Shown piece after piece: positions 55,992-64,000 of a stretch of 64,000 nt of DNA. The stretch is from Psococerastis gibbosa (taxonomy: Eukaryota > Arthropoda > Insecta > Psocodea > Psocidae), in the NCBI GenBank assembly GCA_963971405.1, contig OZ020490.1:32203464-32267463 (forward strand). Direction: 5' to 3'. Position 1 is the first letter of the stretch, and each line of letters opens with the position of its first letter. The notes below the pieces were generated by a model. It saw only the letters and a list, made by a program, of their open reading frames with translations. It made no database searches and was not told where the DNA came from. A program made the position numbers and the translations under genes.

Positions 55992-56213
55992 CTGTCTATT
56001 ACAAAGTAGAGTGTAAACAAGACGGCCGGCGGTCGCCATCTTTGTTATTGTTGTAAAATACATTCTAATGTCACAATCATGAGTGCATTAATTGTCTAGG
56101 ATAATCCTTTATATTAATGCACTCAAGATTGTGAAATAGGAATGTATTTTAAAATAATGACAATAATGGCGGTGGGCGGCCATAGTGTTTATACTGTAAG
56201 TGCTAATAGACAG
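55992..56213. mobile_element. Fold-back MITE, 222 bp
   Basis: CTGTCTATTA and TAATAGACAG ends. The centre pairs tightly: ATACATTCTAATGTCACAAT / ATTGTGAAATAGGAATGTAT, with ATGAGTGCATTAAT / ATTAATGCACTCA. A long RNA hairpin would form if transcribed. Confidence 0.75.
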
Positions 56214-56905
56214 TCCATGTATAACAGTAGTTAGATGAGATTAGCTTGTACTTGCTTGTAGATGAGCATCCGCAGCGTTAACAATGAAGTAGCAAAAAGT
56301 GGTGACTAAAATGGATTGGAGGTTCTCGTCATAAGGAAATTACAGACTTAATAAAGCTGCTTAGATTGCGAGTTAAGTGCGCAGTAACTTAGTGCGACGG
56401 ATTCTGTAGGCAAGCCTGCTGGATTGTATATTTGTTTTTCATTTGTCGCATTTTTTTTTATGTTAGACCCCAAAAAGTCACATTTCCTTTGCCAACCTTT
56501 GTCATTCCCCACGTATGAGGTTCATTTGTGTAGTCATTTTGTAGATGGCAGCACCAGTTGCTAAGATATCAAAGCGTTGATTTTTCCATAAGCCTCAATA
56601 ATATTTTAAAATTATTTTATTTATGTATTATTTTAAAGTGATATTTTTCTATAAATCAAGGAGAATGTTTATGTTAAATTATATGCAGCGCAATAAGGTC
56701 CAGGTATATTAAAAATATTTAAAAAAAAAATATTAAGAGAATTAATTAGATTCTAAACACTTAGTTTTCCCATACTAACGCCGGTCATTTTAAATATAAT
56801 ATGGATATCTTATTGTCGTCAGCGATCCTGGTGACCAAAACTATCCCTACAGAACCGTATTTCCCATTACGTTCTACCCTACGATCCAAATTCTCTTATC
56901 AAGTA
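56214..56905. other. Intergenic, nothing recognised
   Basis: AT-rich. No exon, RNA gene or named repeat seen. Confidence 0.4.
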
Positions 56906-56913
56906 CCAGCCAC

Positions 56914-58078
56914 CAGTGGCGGAGCGTGGGATGATTGCGAGTGTAATGCTTGAAGAACAATTTTATTATATACTTATTATATACGAAGCAAAGACGGGCA
57001 CAGCGAAGGAGGGGGGGTAGCTGCTCCCCCCAACTCCCCAAAAAATATTTGGTAAATCAATTGTAAATTAATTTATTATGCTCTGATTTAATCGATCCTA
57101 CATATGTTTTTCCTATTTTGACCCACAACTACCCCCCCCCCCCCAAGATACCAAGTACAGTAGGCATTTTTTTTTTACGGCACCGACGTTTCTCCTCATA
57201 TGTACAAGCAGAGAAAGATTTCTGCTTTAATTCGTCAATCAGACATTCACACATGGTCACTTGGAACCGTATAAACAATTGCACAATCACATGCAAAGAA
57301 AAACTAAAAACAAAACAATAATTAATTAATAATAAGTAACACCGGCTGAAAACGCACACGCGGTCAAAGAAGTAAGTGAATTCCGGGGAAATGGGAATAA
57401 AGCAACCCTTAGCGTTTAGGGGAGGACAGTACAACGCTACCCTCGAAGCCGATTGAAATTCCCCGGAATTGGGAGGTTTTACCGGAAAATGGCAGCCCTG
57501 GTTTGATGTTTCCCACTATTTATGTCGTTGAAATTAAAGAAGAAGGAAACATGCATCATTTTATATAGCATGTTGGATCTTCTTAAAACGTTAAAATTTG
57601 AAAACAAAAAGAAAACATTTGAATTACAACGTGGCGAGATTCTTAATTTTCTTAGACTGCGTTGACAACATCATGCTCACACAATCTTATTTGAACGTGG
57701 CTTCCTATGGATTTCAACTCAATTCTAAATACATTCTAAGGATTTGTTGCCACGTAGCTACACATTTTGAAAACTGCGATCCGAGTTTTTAGCGTGTACT
57801 TAGCTTACCTATTTTTTTTCCTATGTTAAGGCCCCATATGGTTCATTAACACACAAATGCTAGTGCCTCATAGAAATGACTACGCCTGCCGGGTGGCCTG
57901 CTGCCTTCCCAGTTCTCTACTCTTATATCGCTACACAATGTCAGGCTGATGAGTCATGTTTCAAACTTTTTTGTGCATAATCGTATAGTTTTATTATTTT
58001 ACTAAAAGACATTTTCCCTTCATCGATCTTTTTAGGGTAATGCGGCATTACCCACCTTACATGCACGCTCCGCCACTG
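56914..58078. mobile_element. Non-autonomous hAT element, 1165 bp
   Basis: Perfect 15-bp termini CAGTGGCGGAGCGTG / CACGCTCCGCCACTG, flanked by CCAGCCAC on both sides (56906-56913, 58079-58086). A partial GACGGATACAG-family MITE with G/C runs sits inside at about 56990-57160. The remaining interior has no transposase-like frame. Confidence 0.9.
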
Positions 58079-58086
58079 CCAGCCAC

Positions 58087-58800
58087 ACAACCCCCACCAC
58101 CTGGCACGTTTTTCCTTAAAAATAAAATTATCGGGCTCATCGTGAATTCGTCAATGCTGAATAAAAATCCGGGTTTGGGGTGACTACTACGTAAATTATT
58201 GTGGGTTTATTATGCCATTTAGTATTAACTTATTTTTGGGATTTTTGGGGGTTAAAAATATAAACAAAACATTCCTGAATAGCACTTTCCATACTAAAAT
58301 TATCTTGTTTTGCATTTTTAATCTCAACGGGCCTACTATGCCTTTTAGTATTACCGTAACCAATTTCTGAGGTTAAAAATGTAAACAAAACAATTTTGAA
58401 TAGCACTTTCTATTGTATATTTGGTTTACATTTTTAATCTCAGGTTAAGAATAAAAGTAATAGGCATACTAGGCTTAAACACATTCTTCGGTAAATTTTG
58501 ATTTGAATTACATTAAATTTCTTTAAATTTTAATTATTAAGAAGCTAAGAATTCAAACGAAGGTGTTAGGTAAAGTCGCAATGAAAATATAGCTGGATCT
58601 TTATTTTATTTTAAAAAGGAACTTTGTAGTATATTAAATGTATTTTGTCACAAAAAGGTCTAGTGATTGGTCAGAATTTGCCGCCCCCCCCCCCCGGGGA
58701 TCCGCCATTGCACAATTATGTACTTTTCAATGTTAACAACATTCCATAACTTATACAATTGTATATAAAACAATTAGAGAAAGGATAATGTGGAAAAAAA
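58087..58800. other. Intergenic with short direct repeats and a MITE end
   Basis: A motif (AGTATTA-CTTA then GTTAAAAATATAAACAAAAC) is repeated near 58210-58270, 58345-58400 and 58440. A C run with GGGGATCCGCCATTG at 58682-58710 is a solitary right terminus. No gene seen. Confidence 0.4.
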
Positions 58801-58802
58801 AT

Positions 58803-58876
58803 TGGCGGAATCGGGATTCGAACCCGAAGTCTCAACCTTGTTGGGGTGGTGTGCTGACCACTGCACTAAATCATTA
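58803..58876 (-). tRNA. tRNA-Val(AAC)-like sequence, probably a pseudogene
   Basis: On the minus strand: D-arm-like TAGTGCAGTGGTCAGCAC, an anticodon arm with loop CCAACAA (anticodon AAC), and a perfect T arm CGGGTTCGAATCCCG containing the B box. A T8 run follows. The 7-bp acceptor stem does not pair, so it is either a decayed tRNA gene or the head of a tRNA-derived repeat. Confidence 0.45.
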
Positions 58877-58879
58877 TTC

Positions 58880-59322
58880 CCACGCCTCCATTTCCTCCCG
58901 TTCTTTGATTAATCCCGAAGTACGAGAAGATATGTGTTGGGCAAGGTGAAGGCTCGTGCTTTTTTCCCATATATTTTCTCTAATTCCCCTGCCCCTAGAG
59001 ACTTTTCTAAAAAAATTAAATTGGTGCTCGGTACCTCTAATTTGTTGTAAGGTAACATGCGATATTAATCTATCAAATAATTTGTCAGGGAAGGGATACA
59101 ACGATTGGTTGTATTGAAGTGGGTTAGTAACGAAGGGTTCTTTAGGTTAAAATAAAAAGTTTCCGGTGTGTAAGCTTTTTAAGATTGATAAATTTTTAAA
59201 CTTTAATGTTTATGTACTATTTTAATATTTGTGACTGGTTAAACTAGCCACTATGCACGGAGAGGTCAGGGGTTGGTAGAGAACTAGACTATTAAATGAA
59301 AGGTCGAGATCGAGACATGACC
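58880..59322. other. Intergenic, nothing recognised
   Basis: AT-rich with no exon that I could support. Confidence 0.35.
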
Positions 59323-59325
59323 TAA

Positions 59326-59945
59326 GGCGCCCATTCCACCGACCGGCTAGGGCTATTTACAAAAACGGTGACGTGGTAGCAGACATTCAAGACTTAGGTG
59401 GGGTTTCCACCGACCTCGCATTGCAGAATTGACGGAAATGTTTATTTTCCTCTATGCCATAGTAAAAATTGATCAATGATCATACAGTAAAATCACAAAC
59501 AAACAAACTAAAATTAAAAAATGGCGTCATGGGATATGTTAAGTACAAACATTTTAATAGATTTCTATAAAAAGAAAAATTCTAATTTCCGTCAATGTCA
59601 TTTGCATTTGCATGCGAGGCAGTGGCGGCGCTAGAAATTTTAAGGTGGGGGGGCCATGGAGGGGCATGACTTTTATCTGGGGGGGCCAATGAAAAAACAA
59701 AACACTTTCATTGGGAGTAGGTATACCGTTCAATAATTCAGTAATTTAACAAGATGTAAAATATCTCAAAACTGGGGGGGCCCCGGAGGGGCCGGAGAAA
59801 CTTTTGGGGGGGCCAGGCCCCCTCGGGCACCCCCGTAGCGCCGCCACTGATGCGAGGTCGGTGGAAATGCCCCCTAAGTCTTGAATGTCTGCTACCACGT
59901 CACCGTTTTTGTAAATAGCCCGAGCCGGTCGTTGGAATGGGCACC
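59326..59945 (-). mobile_element. MITE M1, copy 3, carrying a nested MITE
   Basis: Internal sequence is inverted relative to copies 1 and 2. TAA on both sides (59323-59325, 59946-59948). Without the insertion at 59620-59849 and one 8-bp duplication its length (382 bp) equals that of the other copies. Confidence 0.85.
59620..59849. mobile_element. hAT-type MITE nested in M1 copy 3
   Basis: Termini CAGTGGCGGCGCTAG and GTAGCGCCGCCACTG. ATGCGAGG on both sides (59612-59619, 59850-59857). The pre-insertion site is visible in M1 copies 1 and 2 (CAATGCGAGGTCGG). Confidence 0.93.
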
Positions 59946-59948
59946 TAA

Positions 59949-60855
59949 AAGGAAAACATTTTCCTTCTTACCTTACCTACAACGGTAGGGGAAAACGCGT
60001 CAAATTTCTGTGTTACTGACCACAGCATCTCAAATGGAGCAGTGGTCAAGAAAGAGGTTTTTCTGCCAGTCCCTAGGCCTAGGCCCGCATTGGGTTATCT
60101 CGCCAAGACGTTTTTTATTAATATGGGTGCGCCAAACCCGAAAAACAGAGTTCTGTATAGGAGAAATGTGGCTTTCGCTACCCGCCAAAATATATTTTTT
60201 TAATTTCTGTAATTTCTTTAATTTCTAATATTTTTTTATTTCCCACTCACCGCGTCTCATATGGCCAGCAAATTGAAAAAAAAAAACGTAGCCGGTGCCC
60301 CTAGAATTCAAAATATAATTTTTACATGCACAAGTGCAAAAACGCTACCACCATCTAAATTATTTTTAAAATAGTTGTAACTTTATTTGTGCTAAAGTTT
60401 ATTTAACCTACTTGTAACTTTTTTAATGGAAAAAAATCGATCGCCAATCGCAATTTTGTAGTTCACAAAAAATCCAAACCATTGATTGTAGACTTGAATT
60501 GGGCGCTCGAATGCCCCATCTCTCCGATGTAGAACTCTACATAGCCCCAGCAGATCGTACTTAAATCAAGAAAGCAATAAAAGGCCACTTGTTTGATTAG
60601 TATAAAAATTATTGAACTCACTTAATATTATATCCGTGGCACATTATGCCAGCCTATCTCGAATTTGTAAGATGTAATTTTGTACAAATTTCCATTGTCG
60701 CTGTTTGCTGTTGTGGAAAGAATTAAAAATGTATATTTAATAATATTTATATGTTTTAGTTTTTCATTTAATTCATAAGACCATGTAGAACGTTGATGTT
60801 GGTCACCCTTGGATTAATCGGTTTACAATGTTTTATTTGATTTACTACGGAGTAG
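59949..60855. other. Intergenic, nothing recognised
   Basis: A 72-codon frame at 60010-60228 has no recognisable domain. Otherwise AT-rich. Confidence 0.35.
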
Positions 60856-60857
60856 AC

Positions 60858-60965
60858 CAAGCGGTCCCATGTCTTCCTAGTTGAATACAAGAGAGGGTTT
60901 TATAGTCCTAACTCCGCTAGGTTGGCTTAGTAATAGAACAAAAAAATCAATATTTATTTACTATT
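60858..60965 (+). repeat. tRNA-derived SINE, 3' part
   Basis: CGGTCCCATGTCTTCCTAGT to CTTAGTAATAGAACAAAAAA and a TTTATTTA tail. Followed by a short fold-back fragment (GAAAGTTGTAGAGGACTAC) at 61005-61025. Confidence 0.6.
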
Positions 60966-61149
60966 ATTGTTTACTACGTAAGTTATTATGATTTGGTTTA
61001 TGAAAGTTGTAGAGGACTACTTCATATACAATATCATTATTTTTATTATTTTTATTTATTATTATTATTGGTGTTGTAATTATTTAATGTAGGCTACTTA
61101 ACGGAGGACTAGAAGTTCACTTATTACAAAGTTCATAGACAAAAAGGAC

Positions 61150-61300
61150 TTCGATGGGATAGTGGTAGCTTGTTCGTACTTGTACAAGTCTCTTGCGATC
61201 GCGGTGACCTGTCGTAACTCAACACAGGTATTACATACAGAGCCGACTGAAGAGGTTATTCCGATACGTTCATTGAATTGTTTGTATACGAATAATCTTT
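61150..61300 (+). repeat. SINE-2 copy
   Basis: TTCGATGGGATAGTGGTAGC, an A-box-like start, then CGTAACTCAACACAGGTA and GAAGAGGTTATTCCGATACG. Confidence 0.6.
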
Positions 61301-61410
61301 TAAAAAAGAAAAACACAAATAGTACCAAAACCCCTATGATATTGTGCATTTTCAGAGCAGAAGTCTCCTTGGTCCAAATTTGCGACAATGATCGCCAATG
61401 TAATTGCAAA

Positions 61411-61571
61411 GAACCAGTTGAATCCGGGCTGATGGGCCGTGCGAGCCACCGAGGTTCAACCTTCGAAGTCTACGCAGCGCCACTGAAGATGTCGACCGCA
61501 GATGTTGACGAAACGTTTGGAAGTTCACTTTCAATTGGACCACGGCCCATCAGCCCGGATTCTACTGGTTC
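61411..61571. mobile_element. Inverted-repeat element, 161 bp
   Basis: GAACCAGTTGAATCCGGGCT-GATGGGCCGTG and its complement form 31-bp arms with one mismatch. The centre contains GATGTTGACGAAACGTTTGG, a dispersed motif also near 22995 and 55660. Confidence 0.7.
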
Positions 61572-61599
61572 TTCAATGATCGCCAATCTTCGCTAGAAG

Positions 61600-62395
61600 A
61601 GGCATATATAGAAAGAAACACAATGCTATTGACTTAAGTACAAAAATTTAATTATATTAATTACAATATCTTACATTTTCTGGAAAAACATAAATAAATT
61701 CTACATAAATTATCTATCCCTAGTCATAGCCTCAGAAATTTAGGGTCACCGAATAAGGCTCTACTATAATGGAAGAGTACCATAAATAGGGTCATACATT
61801 CATTCATTCATAAATATTTCAACGTTACCTGGGCAAAGGCTGTTGGAAATTAATTTTATAATTTTCATATGCCTGTTTTTTATGCTTGTGCAACTTTGAT
61901 GACAAAAGCAACCTGTACTCCACATGCGTTATACCGACTTGTTTCTCTTTAGATACAAATCTTTACTATTGTAAAACTAAACTAAGTTGTGCCTTACGTC
62001 ACTATAGATAAATCAGGGTGAGAAACACTGTGCAAGTGTTACGAGAACAACTGTCATCTTGCAAATGATTTATATATATATGAAAGCTCTAGACTCTAGA
62101 GTATATACGTATGTATATATCCTTTCTATGATGACTGTTGTTTGCATAGCACTTGAACAATATGTCTCAGTCAACTTAACGCGATTCGTCTGCTGTGACG
62201 TATGGCTCAACTCTGTGCAGTATTGCTATAGTACAAGACATCGTCTCTCTGTTGCATCCCGGCTGACTAAAACGAATATTAGTCTTAGATCATACATTTT
62301 CTAGGATCCTCACTATTAAATTCCATTCTTGCTTTTATACAGTCTCTTATACAATTCTATCATCTCAACAAATAATACTGTAAATTCGGATCTTA
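61600..62395. other. Downstream flank of the SLC22 gene, no exon identified
   Basis: Could include 3' UTR. A TATATATATA/CTCTAGACTCTAGAG tract lies at 62070-62104, the latter a perfect short palindrome. Confidence 0.35.
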
Positions 62396-62599
62396 TATAG
62401 CAGGTGGTTGCGGGACCGGGTCTGGCGTAAAATAAAGATAAGAAAAGCTTGCAGTTTGATTATTTACATACAACGTTGTCTCTTTTTAAGTTGCGTTTTG
62501 CAAGGTTTATAAGAAGAAAACACTTTGCCCAATGTCAACACGGAATTACAACCTTATGCTTAATTTACGCCAGACTCGCTCCCGCAACCCCCTGCTATA
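62396..62599. mobile_element. MITE with TA flanks, 204 bp
   Basis: TATAGCAGGTGGTTGCGGGA pairs with TCCCGCAACCCCCTGCTATA-type sequence at the right end. The shared inner GGTCTGGCGTAAA / TTTACGCCAGACTC extends the arms to about 35 bp. Probably a TA target, as in Tc1/mariner-like elements. Confidence 0.7.
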
Positions 62600-63752
62600 A
62601 AAGGGCCCTAAGAGCTGCATGCTACAAAATTTTCAGTTGTAAGAGAATCTTATGAAATCACACATTATCTTGAACCCTCCCAATCAAAACGAATTCTACA
62701 TCTATTTCTACAGTCTCAGCAAATAGTCTAATACTGTAAATACTGAACGTATAACGACAAGAACAGCCATACGTTGCAAAAAATCTCATGAGATCATACA
62801 ATTTCAAGGAACCTTTCAAAAAAACGTCTCATCTTGTTATTTTTCTCGCAATTATCACCTCAGCTATTGAAGCTGATCTCATGATGGATCTTATTCAAGG
62901 TGATTCTTGATTGGTTTTCCTTGATCTTATGGAATCTCTTAAAATCAGTGAAGATCTGTAGGTTTCTCCTCGAATAGACGCTCTCACGGATCCCATTAAT
63001 GGTGAAGATCTCATAAATGGTTTAACGGGTGTCTCATCTTCTCGTCTCCTAGGAAATACAAATGAAGTTTTGTGTTACTAAGGTTGCCTTTGAATTTTTA
63101 AATAAAGAAGGTAATGAAGGAAAATTGTTCGTTAAACATGGACATAATGCTACCCAGGGCCGTAGGACGCCTGCCGCCTACGCCTGTCTGTCCCAAAACA
63201 CTCTGTTCGTGGAACGACGTCCCGGGTCACTTCTTTAACTAGCCGCTATCACAGAAAGGGGCAGTTAACGCATCCAACGTGAACCTTGTGTAGGGAAGAC
63301 CTGGACGGTATTTCTCTGCAAAATGCGAGCTGGTTTAGTGTCTGTACACCTTCCAAGGCCTCTTAGGTTATACCCTTATTAGGGAATGAGGGATAGTTAC
63401 TGCATTAAAACAACAACCGCCAACCATACCAAGTAGAATCCACCAGAACAAAGCCTGTTTAAACCAGCAACAAACTCGGTGGTGTGGACAGCGCAGCTTT
63501 GGCACGGGAACACCTGATTCGTGTGACTATACTATGTTCCCCATTGGTACGGAATCCATTAAATAGAAGAGGCATTTGAAGAAGTAGATGACGGTCCAGG
63601 TGTCATCCGTATCAGGCATATAGAGATCGAAAATTGACTGGCTATATAGAAGCGTATTACTTCCATCACCACATCTAGGCGTACTACTTCCCCTAAATGC
63701 CGTCTTTCTGATCTCATTTTGGCCTAGACAGCCCCTAATCTTTCGTACTCAC
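62600..63752. other. Intron or 3' region of the SLC22 gene
   Basis: The segment after the donor at 63752. ACTGTAAAT and ATCATACA motifs repeat at about 360-bp distance on both sides of the MITE. 62850-63045 repeats GAAGATCT/CTCATAA words. I could not identify the next coding exon. Confidence 0.35.
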
Positions 63753-64000
63753 CTTTTAATGCACGGCATATCCATAAACTTCTGATCCAGTCCAAAGTTC
63801 TCACCGTCCTCCAACGTCTGTGGCAACACTTGACCTAAAGTTTCAGGGATGAACAGACAGAGGACACCGCCAAAGATACCGAGCACACCTAGGATGATTA
63901 GTGGTAGTGCGGGGCTGACGTTGGCGAGGTAGACGACGAAGGGTGCGAGGATACTGGAGACGTAGCCCATGATATGAATGAGAGCGACGCCTTGCGCCCG
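63753..64000 (-). CDS. Organic cation/carnitine transporter-like, SLC22 family, C-terminal exon (partial)
   Basis: The exon is open from the right edge to a GTGAGT donor at 63752. It begins RAQGVALIHIMGYVSSILAP, the conserved SLC22 segment after transmembrane helix 10. Two hydrophobic helices follow, then IPETLGQVLPQTLEDGENFG, the signature that closes the 12-helix major facilitator domain in SLC22 proteins. FGLDQKFMDMPCIKR begins the cytoplasmic tail, which must continue in a further exon. These plasma-membrane proteins carry organic cations, anions or carnitine; the substrate cannot be told from this exon. Confidence 0.85.

Noticed and set aside
1-64000. CRISPR arrays, operons, bacterial promoters
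   Set aside because: The sequence is clearly eukaryotic, and direct repeats present are microsatellites or transposon parts.

Overview
The window is eukaryotic, AT-rich and densely packed with repeats. Host genes have GT-AG introns, and the 5S rRNA genes and the best protein matches are of arthropod type. An arthropod is likely, but I cannot name the species. There are no operons, ribosome binding sites or CRISPR arrays, and most ORFs longer than 60 codons are noise or fall inside repeats.

Five host genes could be assembled exon by exon with consistent splice phases. From left to right they are: (1) a 124-residue secreted cysteine-rich protein, minus strand, 1309-8739; (2) a phospholipase B1-like secreted SGNH esterase, minus strand, 27140-41380, seven exons; (3) EEF1AKMT1, an eEF1A lysine methyltransferase, minus strand, 46894-47819; (4) GCLM, the regulatory subunit of glutamate-cysteine ligase, plus strand, 50739-55390, six exons; (5) the C-terminal exon of an SLC22-type organic cation transporter, minus strand, running off the right edge. 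EEF1AKMT1 and GCLM are divergent neighbours. Nothing suggests that the five genes form a pathway.

Four complete 5S rRNA genes and one decayed inverted copy are scattered between 21.4 and 29.4 kb. Three of these five copies lie inside the last intron of the phospholipase gene. Each complete 5S copy is preceded by a bipartite element: an 11-bp box, exactly 32 bp, then GGAGGTT. The same element recurs at least five more times with no 5S gene behind it, three of those in tandem. This looks like an snRNA-type external promoter set and is the most interesting unexplained signal in the window.

The rest is mostly transposon sequence. There is one nearly complete LINE (16.2-21.2 kb, PHD-finger ORF1 and endonuclease/RT ORF2), many truncated LINE 3' ends, two SINE families, and a very large set of short non-autonomous DNA transposons. 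Many of the latter have 8-bp target duplications and CAGNGGCG-like termini typical of hAT elements. Their terminal inverted repeats contain long G runs mirrored by C runs, which explains the many homopolymers in the window. Other families have TTA/TAA or TTAA duplications or fold back along their whole length. Several insertions are nested, and one locus appears to preserve an excision scar.

Two host genes carry local exon duplications: phospholipase exon 3 (in-frame, with a second usable acceptor) and GCLM exon 4 (two decayed copies upstream of the working one).
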